A stretch of 60,418 nt of DNA from Candidatus Neomarinimicrobiota bacterium. GTDB lineage: Bacteria; Fidelibacterota; Marinisomatia; Marinisomatales; TCS55. Under the pieces are notes generated by a model. It had not been told where the DNA came from. It ran no database searches and was given only the letters and a program-made list of their open reading frames with translations. Every line of letters begins with the position of its first letter. Positions within the stretch are counted from its first letter, which is position 1. The translations under genes and the position numbers were made by a program. Of the stretch, positions 1-8,727 are shown piece after piece. The stretch spans positions 1 to 60,418 of the forward strand of contig JABIDL010000014.1 of assembly GCA_018651745.1 (NCBI GenBank). The letters are read 5' to 3'.

Positions 1-93
1 CAGGATTATTAATGGCATTCCCCAGACTAGTTCAACCAATGAAACTGTCAAGCCTTCTATGCGTTCAAGCAATGTCAAGTTTTCAGGTTCCAC
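1..93 (-). CDS. Alanine/sodium symporter (AGCS family), N-terminal fragment
   Basis: Only the first 31 codons lie in the window; the gene runs off the left edge. The frame is open from a GTG at 91-93, preceded on the minus strand by an AAAGGAAAA ribosome binding site. The predicted peptide has a short polar start, then a hydrophobic stretch containing VWGMPLIIL. AGCS sodium/amino-acid symporters typically carry a very similar VWGPPLLVLL-like first membrane segment. The gene is divergent from the LPS permease, leaving about 72 bp for two promoters. With so little sequence, family assignment is an inference; any inner-membrane transporter is the fallback. Confidence 0.55.
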   Translation of the reverse strand, partial: MEPENLTLLERIEGLTVSLVELVWGMPLIIL

Positions 94-165
94 TCAATAT
101 TTTCCTTTCAAATTGAATTCAAAATATACGCACGCTCACGCCATACATCCCTTAAATTCTGTCTT

Positions 166-1257
166 ATGAAAAAACTAGATATATATCTCATGCGTCAGTT
201 CCTAACCATTCTATGTTTAACACTTATAGGATTCGTTCTGCTGATCCTTGTTGTGGATGTCATAGAAAATATGGACAAGTTTATTGATAATAAAGTTCCC
301 ATTTCAATTGTAGTAAACTACTATCTCAATTCGCTTCCGTGGTATGTTAATATCGGTTTGCCGATGTCTATGCTAATTTCTTCTGTCTTTAGCGTTGGAA
401 CAATCGCTCAGCGTAACGAATTAATTGCAATGAAATCATCGGGGATTAGTTTGTACAGGATTGCTTTACCCATTCTTATCGTGGCATTTTTTATAAGTAT
501 TCTGTCCTTCCAATTTGATAATGGAATTGTTAGCCGTGGGCATGAAAAACGTTTCAATATCGAAAAAGAATACATGACATCCCGCAGTAAAAAGAGGAAA
601 AAAAGTGTCATGCATAATATATTTCTTCAAAAGAAAGAACGGGTTCATATTGCAATAGAAAAATATCAAGTCAACTTATATAAAGCGGAAGGTGTATCCT
701 TTTTTGTGTTAGAAGATGCAATCGTCCGAACAAGGATAGATGCAAAATCTATGACTTGGAATGATTCGTCACACACGTGGAATATTGCATCTTATTCCTT
801 AAGGGAATTTGACGGTTCAGGGCAAGAAAAAAGCGTGGTTATCTCAAAACAGGATACCACGATATTTTTAGATGTTACTCCTCAAGATATTCTTCAGAAA
901 TCTAAATCGACAGAAGAAATGAATTTTGATGAACTCAGCACACGGATAGAAAAATTAAATGAAAATGGTGTTAATACACGACGTTGGGAAGTTGACCGCA
1001 ATTTTAAAGTGTCTTTTGCATTCACAAACTTGATCATTGTTCTATTTGGAATTCCGCTTGTAACTATGAGACCAAAGGGTGGGCTTACTTTTGGTGCCGG
1101 TATGGGGATTTTGGTGATTTTTGTATATTACGCCTTTATCAAGTTTGGACTTTCACTCGGGTATAAAGGAATGATGAACCCTTTAACTGCTGCTTGGCTT
1201 GGTAATATAGTATTTTGTGCCGGTGGAATCGGGTTACTCTTGCTCGTTAGGAAGTGA
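166..1257 (+). CDS. lptG: LptF/LptG family LPS export permease
   Basis: 363 residues, the usual size of LptF/LptG (about 360). These inner-membrane proteins form the permease of the LptB2FG transporter, which extracts lipopolysaccharide from the inner membrane and passes it to the LptC-A-D bridge. Visible layout: a first membrane helix at about 12-33, a pair at about 60-110 including the conserved AQRNELIAMKSSGIS cytoplasmic coupling stretch, a periplasmic domain at about 125-275, and three C-terminal helices from about 280. The N-terminal style (VDVIENMDKFI) resembles LptG more than LptF, but choice of paralogue is less certain than family. The 3' end overlaps the convergent barrel gene by 24 bp. 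The start has no strong ribosome binding site. Confidence 0.88.
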   Translation: MKKLDIYLMRQFLTILCLTLIGFVLLILVVDVIENMDKFIDNKVPISIVVNYYLNSLPWYVNIGLPMSMLISSVFSVGTIAQRNELIAMKSSGISLYRIALPILIVAFFISILSFQFDNGIVSRGHEKRFNIEKEYMTSRSKKRKKSVMHNIFLQKKERVHIAIEKYQVNLYKAEGVSFFVLEDAIVRTRIDAKSMTWNDSSHTWNIASYSLREFDGSGQEKSVVISKQDTTIFLDVTPQDILQKSKSTEEMNFDELSTRIEKLNENGVNTRRWEVDRNFKVSFAFTNLIIVLFGIPLVTMRPKGGLTFGAGMGILVIFVYYAFIKFGLSLGYKGMMNPLTAAWLGNIVFCAGGIGLLLLVRK

Positions 1258-2724
1258 CTCTTCTGATACGCTGGGCTCTTCAGATGCATCTTCACTTCCA
1301 TCTAATGGTTTATCTTCTTGTTCTTCCACCGGTGGCGCTGGTCCTGATAGTGTTTCTTTTACAGAAGACCGCCCTCCAAAGCCGGTAATTGTAAGTCCCG
1401 TTGAAAGATTGAACCCTTTCATAGTATGAATCCAAAGTCCATTCCTAAAGGCAAAACCCATATCAAACATGATGGGACCCTTATGAATACCGAATCCCAG
1501 CCCTAATTCTAACAAATCTGAGCCACCCCAAGCAAAACCAATTCTAAGGGGAACCGCCGGAAAACGATGTAATTCAAGACCTACTGACCATCGCCAGCCC
1601 TGATGTGCGAAGAAACGATCTTCAAATCCTGCAACCAAATCAGATGAAATGATATAATCATCCGTACGTTTTGATACGCCAATTCTAAAAGTAGCCGGAT
1701 AATTTATGATAAAATCCTTGAGCTTTCCGTCAGCATCTATGTTTTTTACCAATTTTGATTCGCTGGTAAATAGTGAGTCTGAACTCAAACTTGTAGCACT
1801 TATCGAATCAATATTGTAGGTATATTTAATGGCCATGCTATCATTTAAAATTTCCCCACCCCAAGTGAAATGAAACAAATCATCTTCATTCCCGTAAATA
1901 TTATCGGAACCTGCTAAAATATCCTTCATAATACTGGGTTTATTCCAAGTAATACTCCCAACTGCATTAATAACAGATAAACCTACCCTCCAGCCGTTGA
2001 CTTCGCTCGTGATAAATCCCAGATCAAGACCTAATCCGCTTCCACCGATTCCTTGTCTCAAAAGATAACTCCCGGAACCATACATAGCTAAAACGCTTGT
2101 CTCGAGGCTCGCCTTACTGGAATCAGGATCTACGCCGAGGTAAAACAAGCCTTGTAAATATTTTGCCGTAACTCCAAAAGAAAAAGCATCAAATGGTACC
2201 GCAAATGAAAACCCGAATTCGTTGACTCCCATTACTTCATATTTCATTGTCATATCAATCGAAGGATTATTGGCATTACCTTCGAGGATAAATCGTAAAA
2301 GTCCTGTCGGAATTTTAAAATCTCCCATAATCATCATATTCGTTGTAATAGCCATATTCCCGGATGAATAATTCATTAATGGTAATGGTAAGTGCACATC
2401 TGTAAAAAAGGTGAGCCCACCTGCGTTATCGAGATATCGGAACAACTGGTCCTTCTGGTTTTGTTGGATGGTATCACCACTTAATGCATTTAAATTTTCT
2501 AAAGAAATATAATTCCCGGCAAAACCAAAATCAGTTCCAAAAACTTGAAGCTGAAATGGTTTATCTTTTTGGTAAGCTAACAATGCTGGATTGTATCCAA
2601 CAGAAAATATTCCATCGGCAATGGTCGTATAAGATCCTACTAAGGCAACAGCTCGTGGATCCCGCTTTGCTTGCCCTAAAACCAAGCCAAAACCCACAAC
2701 GAATATCAGGAATTTATTGGTCAT
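1234..2724 (-). CDS. Outer-membrane beta-barrel protein, DUF5723/PorV-like
   Basis: 496 residues. A signal peptide (about 1-18, FLIFVVGFGLVLGQA) is followed by AKRDPRAVALVGSYTTIADG and GYNPALLA, a start typical of FCB-group FadL/PorV/DUF5723-type outer-membrane proteins that begin 'D.RA.AM....T..A.G.....NPA'. The rest is alternating polar/hydrophobic segments consistent with a barrel. The last ~40 residues are a Glu/Ser/Pro-rich acidic tail, probably outside the barrel. The start overlaps the end of the upstream 1001-residue lipoprotein gene by 4 bp (ATGA), suggesting translational coupling and a joint role. The 3' end overlaps the convergent LPS permease gene by 24 bp, within the acidic tail. 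Exact function is unknown; substrate channel or secretion accessory protein are possible. Confidence 0.7.
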   Translation of the reverse strand: MTNKFLIFVVGFGLVLGQAKRDPRAVALVGSYTTIADGIFSVGYNPALLAYQKDKPFQLQVFGTDFGFAGNYISLENLNALSGDTIQQNQKDQLFRYLDNAGGLTFFTDVHLPLPLMNYSSGNMAITTNMMIMGDFKIPTGLLRFILEGNANNPSIDMTMKYEVMGVNEFGFSFAVPFDAFSFGVTAKYLQGLFYLGVDPDSSKASLETSVLAMYGSGSYLLRQGIGGSGLGLDLGFITSEVNGWRVGLSVINAVGSITWNKPSIMKDILAGSDNIYGNEDDLFHFTWGGEILNDSMAIKYTYNIDSISATSLSSDSLFTSESKLVKNIDADGKLKDFIINYPATFRIGVSKRTDDYIISSDLVAGFEDRFFAHQGWRWSVGLELHRFPAVPLRIGFAWGGSDLLELGLGFGIHKGPIMFDMGFAFRNGLWIHTMKGFNLSTGLTITGFGGRSSVKETLSGPAPPVEEQEDKPLDGSEDASEEPSVSEESLPNEQE

Positions 2725-5700
2725 CGAAGCATTCCGCGAATATTCCTTGGATCAATTCCTGAAGTCGGGATGGTTTGCGAGGATCCTCCCATAAGAATAC
2801 CGGCACCTTTGCCCGATGGCCTGCTTACATTTCCGGAAATACTAAAATACCAGCCATTGATATCGTTAATTGTGCCCCCAGAATCCATGATGCGTATTCT
2901 AAGACTATCTTTTTGCGATGAAAGAAGTAATTGATCGTTGATACCCGATGAGTTTTCTGGAGTCCAATCGTAAGATCCGTCGTTTGCTTCATCTGTAGCG
3001 ATTAAAACCCACTGAGCGTCATCCGAAATATCAGGATTGGTTCCTTTAGCATAAGAAATATCAATTGTAGTCACAGCGTCGCCATAAGATTTCCAGGTTA
3101 TTTGTGTTTGCTGATTTTTTGGAAGTGTTTCTCCTCCATTTGGACTGGTAATTACCAATTCATTTGAAGCAGGTGCATCCAAACCTGTACTGCTTAGACG
3201 AACTGTCATCATGGCATTTATCTCGATATAATCCGTTTTAGAAAGATATACTTCATTGGTGCCGGTTCCATTTAATTTAAATCGCGATGCGGTGTAATGA
3301 TTCCCAGGATCCGTAATTAATCGGATTCTTGTAGTATCGATGATACTGGAATACGTGATAGTTCCCGGCTCTTTTACTGAACCTGAGACACCGGAAGAAT
3401 CTGAAGCGTTGTACAAAGAAGTAGGATCCGGAAGAATAACAGTCATCAGTGTGTCAATGTATGATATAAGTGTGTCTGTTCCTGAACCAGTACTTTTAAC
3501 AAGATAAAGCAGACCATCCACACATTCTGACCAATCGGTTAAAACATTGAAAATATGAATGCTGTCTATTGCGGGACTAAGTGCGCCACAATTTGTGACT
3601 GCATAAATTTCATCAGTAGCATTCCAACCTTTTTGTGACACCATTGAATCTCTAAACACAGCAAGCATTCCCACAGTTGTATCTAGTGGGAAATATGTCT
3701 GATTGGAAAGCAAAACATTTATCTGTCCACCAACTGGAAGTTGGTTGGTCACTTGTGTAACCAAACTTGCACCAAACAGTGAGTTGCGAATTCTGTTTCG
3801 AGTATCATGATCCATTTCTTCAATAGGAGACTCATTAGCCGAAATAAAAGTCATGGGTTCCATAGTTACTCTAAATGGTGCTATCAATCTATAGCCAAGT
3901 TTGATAGCGCCGGTTGTGGTGATCTGACCTCGACCGTTGATGGATGCCATTGATTTAATGATCATAGTTTGAGGATTTGAGCTTAATAGATCAACAATCG
4001 TATTTTTCCCCGTTGCAACCGGTGTAACCACTGAATCATTTGGGATAGAATCTGTCGGCTGTGCAAAATAATACGTCGTAGTACCATCCCTATGAAGTTG
4101 GATTAAAGTTTTTGAAGAATCATAAAGTGAAATGCCTGTTGTATCAATCGAACTTCTTACTTCAACGATGACTGAATCACCGAACTCAGGTACTCCTTTC
4201 ATATCTAAATCCAAATCTATTGGAAGTTGAATCGAATTCATTATTTCAAATTCTATTTTTACATCCGTAAATGCCATTCCTTCAAAACCGGATGGCATAT
4301 TATCTATTTTTTCATTTGAGGATGGCAAAGGCATCAAAATGTTTGCATCAATACTTGAAAAATTTAACTGATCAACCGTAATTCCCATCGTGAGCGCGCC
4401 CAATTGAGACCCGTCTAATGGAATGGAAGCAGCCTGTGCGGTGATAGATGCTTGCAATTTAATCGTCATACTGTCTAGTGCGACAGAATCCCCTTTGGGA
4501 TTTACAAAACTCCATCCATCAATTTTTTTATTTTCAGTGATAGCTGCAAGGGATGAATTTAAAACTGTATCAATTTTAACGGAATCAGTGCCGTCTGCAG
4601 AAACAAAATTTTCGAATTTCAAAAAAAAGCCCATATCAAAAGGATACGTGCTTTGCAAATCAGTGATATTGATATGATTTATTAAAATATTATCTGGTGA
4701 AGCAAATACTCCACCATATATAGAAACTCCCGACGAATCTTCGTCCTCCTGAAATGGCACTCCAATAGTGCTGTCAATAAGTGCATAGTCTGACATCTGA
4801 ACACGGGCGGAATCAAATGCGGTGATTTTTAAAGATATCTGCACATTTATCTGGACAGAATCCCCGGAAATAATTGTAACCGTTCCACCCGTGGTTTCAG
4901 CAATTCCGAAATTCATTTTCATGGTGATTGCATTGGACATAAGACTGTCCCCGATCAACGTATTTTGCAGATCTTGTAAGTCTTTAGCAATCGCTGAAGC
5001 CGGATGATTCGCAAGCGTATCCGGCGTGGAAGCACTTCCTGTAAGAAGTAAAAATTCAGCATTAATGACATTGGTTGGTATTCCATTGTTCAACAATGTT
5101 GATTGGTAATAACTGCTGTCCGAATTTGAATCACTTCGGACTACAAAGCCATCAACCGAAGTTACAAATTCAGGCAACAAACTTTCGTCAATTGGGATAG
5201 GAATAGAAACGGATTGGTTTTCCGAAGGAATTGCGAAGGCTCGAGCGAGCGGGTTCCAAATAGAACTGTCAATATCTTGATTACTCGCATTTGGGAAATT
5301 TACCAAAACAGGAGGAATCGAATTATTATACAAACCCGCTGAAGCAATTGGAATAGAGATATTAATGGTGGTATCAATAGTGATTGCACTCATATCCGGG
5401 GCAGTTTGGGATTCACTTACCGATTCATTAGCATTAACTTTTTGCTGGAGGTAATTAGCATCCATCGAAGTAGGAGCCAATGTGGAATCAAAAACGAGTT
5501 GCATACCTGTTGAATCGTGAGGAAAAATAAGCGTACTGTCAATCATCCCATCGAGCGAATATTTTTGCTGAATAAGTGGAAAAGCGAGATCAACAAACCA
5601 TGTTGGTGTCTTGAATTCAGATGGACTTTGAAAGTCACAACTGGGCGCACAAATCAAAATTGCCAGAAAACTCCATCTGGACAACTTGCATTTTAATGTG

Positions 5701-5726
5701 CTATTGGATTGCCTCGGATTATCCAT
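2721..5726 (-). CDS. Large secreted lipoprotein, function unknown
   Basis: 1001 residues. The N-terminus has a basic stretch (about 10-17), a hydrophobic core and a lipobox-like LICAPSC, so it is probably exported and lipid-anchored at the Cys near residue 30. The body is rich in Ser, Thr, Asp and Ile and looks like many beta-sandwich repeats; I recognise no enzyme motif. Around residues 870-970 there is an Ig-like module starting ITSPNGGETL and continuing to ITWKS, resembling the Kre9/KNH-type (Ser-Thr-rich anchored) domain common in FCB secreted proteins. It is followed by the barrel protein with a 4 bp overlap. Likely a surface or outer-membrane-associated protein acting with that barrel; this is inferred from coupling only. 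Confidence 0.65.
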   Translation of the reverse strand: MDNPRQSNSTLKCKLSRWSFLAILICAPSCDFQSPSEFKTPTWFVDLAFPLIQQKYSLDGMIDSTLIFPHDSTGMQLVFDSTLAPTSMDANYLQQKVNANESVSESQTAPDMSAITIDTTINISIPIASAGLYNNSIPPVLVNFPNASNQDIDSSIWNPLARAFAIPSENQSVSIPIPIDESLLPEFVTSVDGFVVRSDSNSDSSYYQSTLLNNGIPTNVINAEFLLLTGSASTPDTLANHPASAIAKDLQDLQNTLIGDSLMSNAITMKMNFGIAETTGGTVTIISGDSVQINVQISLKITAFDSARVQMSDYALIDSTIGVPFQEDEDSSGVSIYGGVFASPDNILINHINITDLQSTYPFDMGFFLKFENFVSADGTDSVKIDTVLNSSLAAITENKKIDGWSFVNPKGDSVALDSMTIKLQASITAQAASIPLDGSQLGALTMGITVDQLNFSSIDANILMPLPSSNEKIDNMPSGFEGMAFTDVKIEFEIMNSIQLPIDLDLDMKGVPEFGDSVIVEVRSSIDTTGISLYDSSKTLIQLHRDGTTTYYFAQPTDSIPNDSVVTPVATGKNTIVDLLSSNPQTMIIKSMASINGRGQITTTGAIKLGYRLIAPFRVTMEPMTFISANESPIEEMDHDTRNRIRNSLFGASLVTQVTNQLPVGGQINVLLSNQTYFPLDTTVGMLAVFRDSMVSQKGWNATDEIYAVTNCGALSPAIDSIHIFNVLTDWSECVDGLLYLVKSTGSGTDTLISYIDTLMTVILPDPTSLYNASDSSGVSGSVKEPGTITYSSIIDTTRIRLITDPGNHYTASRFKLNGTGTNEVYLSKTDYIEINAMMTVRLSSTGLDAPASNELVITSPNGGETLPKNQQTQITWKSYGDAVTTIDISYAKGTNPDISDDAQWVLIATDEANDGSYDWTPENSSGINDQLLLSSQKDSLRIRIMDSGGTINDINGWYFSISGNVSRPSGKGAGILMGGSSQTIPTSGIDPRNIRGMLR

Positions 5727-5795
5727 AGTTTGCTTGTATGGTTCTGCCTATAGAGCCAAGAGAAATTGACTCTAATTTAGGGAGCAATTCCACAA

Positions 5796-5825
5796 AAAAA
5801 TCCCCGCGCAAAGACGGGGATTTTT
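5796..5825 (-). terminator. Rho-independent terminator after ahcY
   Basis: An 11 bp stem (AAAAATCCCCG pairing with CGGGGATTTTT) with an 8-base loop, followed on the minus strand by more T residues. It begins about 20 bp after the ahcY stop codon and ends the metK-ahcY transcript before the lipoprotein gene. Confidence 0.9.
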
Positions 5826-5846
5826 CACTGGTAATAATTCTGATAT

Positions 5847-7172
5847 TTAATACCGATATTCGTCGGATTTGAACGGTCCTTTTTCAGGGACGCCAATATA
5901 ATCAGCTTGGTCTTTTCTCAATTCCGTCAGTTCTACTCCAAGTTTATCCAAATGAAGTGCTGCCACTTTCTCATCCAAATGTTTTGGTAACACGTACACT
6001 TCATTTCCATATTGTTCACGATTTGTCCATAATTCAATTTGCGCCAATGTTTGATTAGAAAAAGAATTGCTCATTACAAAGGATGGATGTCCGGTAGCAC
6101 AGCCGAGGTTAACCAAACGGCCTTCCGCCAAAACAATCACATCTTTTCCATTGATGGTATATTTATCCACTTGAGGCTTAATCGTATCCTTGGTGTCGCC
6201 GTGGTTTTCATTCAGCCATGCGATATCAATTTCATTATCAAAATGCCCGATATTGCAAACAATGGTTTTATCCTTCATCGCTTCAAAATGGCTGCCTTCT
6301 ATAATGTCTTTATTCCCCGTGGCCGTCACGACAATGTCCGCTTCAGGAATCGCAGTTTCCATTCGTTTAACGGAGAATCCATCCATCGAGGCCTGTAACG
6401 CGCAAATAGGATCAATTTCTGTTATGATGACTCTTGCGCCGGCACCACGCAGAGATGCCGCGGATCCTTTCCCAACATCGCCATATCCGGCAACGATAGC
6501 TACTTTTCCGGCAAGCATTACATCGGTGGAACGACGGATTGCATCCACCAAAGATTCTTTACAACCATACTTATTGTCAAATTTTGATTTGGTTACAGAA
6601 TCATTCACATTAATCGCGGGCATGGGCAACGTTCCGTTTTTCACGCGTTCCTGAAGTCGATGAACACCAGTGGTTGTTTCTTCAGACAATCCGTTTATTC
6701 CATCCACTAACTCTGGAAATTCATCCAACGCCATATTGGTCAAATCTCCGCCATCATCCAGAATCAAATTGAGCGGTTTGCCACCTTCAAAGGCAAATAA
6801 TGTTTGTTCGATGCACCAGTTAAATTCCTCTTCTGTCATTCCTTTCCAAGCAAATACGGGTACCCCAGTGGCTGCGATGGCCGCGGCGGCGTGATCTTGC
6901 GTCGAAAAAATGTTGCAGGAAGACCAAGACACATCGGCGCCAAGTTCAACCAAAGTTTCAATTAAAACCGCAGTTTGGATTGTCATATGCAAACAACCAG
7001 CAATGCGTGCGCCATCTAACGGTTTGGATGGACCGTATTCTTTTCGGATTGCAATTAAACCGGGCATTTCAGCTTCGGCAAGAGTGATTTCTTTACGGCC
7101 CCAATCGGCCAAAGAAATATCTTTTACTTTATAAGAAAGATTCTCTTCACTTGTCATTTCTACTTCCGCCAT
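5847..7172 (-). CDS. ahcY: Adenosylhomocysteinase
   Basis: 441 residues, normal for the family. It hydrolyses S-adenosylhomocysteine to adenosine and homocysteine, relieving product inhibition of methyltransferases, in the cytoplasm with tightly bound NAD. Visible signatures: the substrate region with [13 protein letters not shown] (about 58-70) and [15 protein letters not shown] (about 84-98), the Rossmann motif [12 protein letters not shown] (about 225-236), [10 protein letters not shown], and the C-terminal tail ending [11 protein letters not shown], which contributes to the neighbouring NAD site. Starts 2 bp after metK, so both enzymes of the SAM cycle are co-transcribed, and a strong terminator follows. 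Confidence 0.97.
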   Translation of the reverse strand: MAEVEMTSEENLSYKVKDISLADWGRKEITLAEAEMPGLIAIRKEYGPSKPLDGARIAGCLHMTIQTAVLIETLVELGADVSWSSCNIFSTQDHAAAAIAATGVPVFAWKGMTEEEFNWCIEQTLFAFEGGKPLNLILDDGGDLTNMALDEFPELVDGINGLSEETTTGVHRLQERVKNGTLPMPAINVNDSVTKSKFDNKYGCKESLVDAIRRSTDVMLAGKVAIVAGYGDVGKGSAASLRGAGARVIITEIDPICALQASMDGFSVKRMETAIPEADIVVTATGNKDIIEGSHFEAMKDKTIVCNIGHFDNEIDIAWLNENHGDTKDTIKPQVDKYTINGKDVIVLAEGRLVNLGCATGHPSFVMSNSFSNQTLAQIELWTNREQYGNEVYVLPKHLDEKVAALHLDKLGVELTELRKDQADYIGVPEKGPFKSDEYRY

Positions 7173-7174
7173 AA

Positions 7175-8362
7175 TTAATTCCTTTCGTCCACTGCCGATT
7201 TTAGTTCATCTACCATATCAACTTTCTCCCAAGTAAAGTTGTCATCTTCTCGACCAAAATGCCCATAAGCTGATGTTTGAAGATAGCGTGGTGCTTTAAG
7301 TTTTAAATGTTCAATAATGTATCCCGGTTTCAGCGGAAAAACTTCTGAACAAATCTTGGTTAATTTTTCATCAGGAATGGTTCCTGTGCCAAAAGTACGC
7401 ACATAAAATGATGTAGGTTCCGCAACACCAATCCCATAAGAAAATTGTACTTCACATTTCTCTGCAAATCCTGCAGCAACGACATTTTTTGCAATGTATC
7501 TCGCCATATATGCGCCGGATCGATCCACTTTCGATGGATCTTTTCCAGAGAAAGCACCGCCACCATGAGGTGCGTAACCTCCATAAGTATCAACAATGAT
7601 TTTCCGCCCGGTTAATCCCGCATCAGCTGCAGGTCCTCCTTCAACGAATCGACCGGTTCCGTTTACAATATGTGAATTCTGATAAGGCAGATTGAATTTT
7701 TTGAGAACGGGCTCAATGACATGCTCAATTATTTCTTTGTTTACAAAAGATAACTCAGTTTTTACATCCCCAAATTCCTCTAACATATCCTTGTGTTGAG
7801 CAGCAATCACCACTTGCTCAATTGCTACAGGTTTCTCATCTTCATAGCGGATAGATACTTGCGATTTCCCATCCGGCTTCAGCCAAGGTAGTGTACCATT
7901 CTTCCGAACCTCAGCCAATTTTTCAGTTAATCTATGAGCAATCTGAATTGGCATGGGCATCAGTTCTTTTGTCTCTGTACAAGCATATCCAAACATGAGA
8001 CCTTGATCACCTGCGCCCTGTTCATGCCCATCGTAATCGTCAACGCCTTGAGAAATTTCATTACTCTGTGGATGGATAAATGTCAAAATTTTTGCTTCTT
8101 CGTTGTGCATTCCACTTTCATTCGACGTATATCCGATTTCTTTAAGCGTATCTTTAACAATGTGCTCTACTTCGGCGTAACCGTTGGTTGTGATTTCACC
8201 GGTTACAACCACAAGACCTCTGCTGACCAATGTTTCGCATGCAACTCGCGAAGATGGATCTTGCTTTAAAAGTGTATCTAAAATTGAATCCGAAATGGCA
8301 TCACATACTTTATCAGGATGCCCTTCTGTTACAGATTCCGATGTAAATAAATATGAACTCAT
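7175..8362 (-). CDS. metK: S-adenosylmethionine synthetase
   Basis: 395 residues, typical length. Makes SAM from methionine and ATP in the cytoplasm. Visible signatures: N-terminal [16 protein letters not shown], the first PROSITE-type motif [13 protein letters not shown] (about 115-127) and the phosphate-binding [16 protein letters not shown] (about 265-280). The next gene is ahcY, 2 bp downstream, so synthesis of SAM and removal of SAH are coupled. A 77 bp gap containing a stem-loop separates it from the upstream hpf gene, so it may have its own promoter or leader control. Confidence 0.97.
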   Translation of the reverse strand: MSSYLFTSESVTEGHPDKVCDAISDSILDTLLKQDPSSRVACETLVSRGLVVVTGEITTNGYAEVEHIVKDTLKEIGYTSNESGMHNEEAKILTFIHPQSNEISQGVDDYDGHEQGAGDQGLMFGYACTETKELMPMPIQIAHRLTEKLAEVRKNGTLPWLKPDGKSQVSIRYEDEKPVAIEQVVIAAQHKDMLEEFGDVKTELSFVNKEIIEHVIEPVLKKFNLPYQNSHIVNGTGRFVEGGPAADAGLTGRKIIVDTYGGYAPHGGGAFSGKDPSKVDRSGAYMARYIAKNVVAAGFAEKCEVQFSYGIGVAEPTSFYVRTFGTGTIPDEKLTKICSEVFPLKPGYIIEHLKLKAPRYLQTSAYGHFGREDDNFTWEKVDMVDELKSAVDERN

Positions 8363-8381
8363 ACTTTTCCTTTTGATTAAT

Positions 8382-8413
8382 GCGTGGGAAGTTACTTTCT
8401 GTTTACCTCACGC
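8382..8413 (-). promoter_or_regulatory. Stem-loop in metK leader
   Basis: On the minus strand GCGTGAGG pairs with CCCACGC (7 bp with a bulged A) around a 17-base loop, 19 bases upstream of the metK ATG and just before the AAAGGAAAA ribosome binding site. It is too short for a SAM-I riboswitch, and I do not see a SAM-II or SAM-V signature. It could be a small leader element or an attenuating hairpin; the role is unknown. Confidence 0.35.
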
Positions 8414-8439
8414 TCCAAATTGTAGTCTAAATGCGAATA

Positions 8440-8727
8440 TCAATGCGAAAACATTTTTCCTTTTGCTTTTTTAACTCGCACTAACATTTTTTCAACCGCC
8501 CTATCAATTGACTCTGAAACATTACTCGAAGTCTCTTTTACATTTAACTTGAACTGGGGCATTAAGAGATTCAATTCTGTAGAATACTCATTATGTTCAT
8601 GCTCAAGAATTATCTGACAATTAATTGCCCGATCAAATATTGTTGTAATTTTTTGCACTTTTTCCTCTGCATAATTTCTAACATCATCTGGTGCATGGAA
8701 ATGACGTGCCGTGAATTCTATATTCAT
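8440..8727 (-). CDS. hpf: Short ribosome hibernation promoting factor
   Basis: 95 residues, the size of short-form HPF/YfiA. Begins with MNIEFTARHFHAPDDVRNYAEEK and has the beta-alpha-beta-beta-beta-alpha pattern of the S30AE domain; the second helix (about 72-92) is basic. Family members bind the decoding region of the 30S subunit in stationary phase and promote 70S dimer formation or protect idle ribosomes. No long-form C-terminal dimerisation domain is present. Its start overlaps the pckA stop by 4 bp (8724-8727), although pckA lies downstream of it on this strand, so hpf is translated first and pckA is the coupled gene only if the transcript continues; both read toward lower coordinates. 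Confidence 0.88.
   Translation of the reverse strand: MNIEFTARHFHAPDDVRNYAEEKVQKITTIFDRAINCQIILEHEHNEYSTELNLLMPQFKLNVKETSSNVSESIDRAVEKMLVRVKKAKGKMFSH

Noticed and set aside
2-169. Plus-strand open frame ending TGA with an ATGA overlap to the LPS permease start, suggestive of an upstream operon gene
   Set aside because: Its translation is low-complexity without family signs, whereas the minus strand of 1-93 reads as a symporter N-terminus with a ribosome binding site.
6039-6654. Long plus-strand frames of 119 and 154 codons
   Set aside because: Antisense to the conserved ahcY coding region, with no ribosome binding site or protein family.
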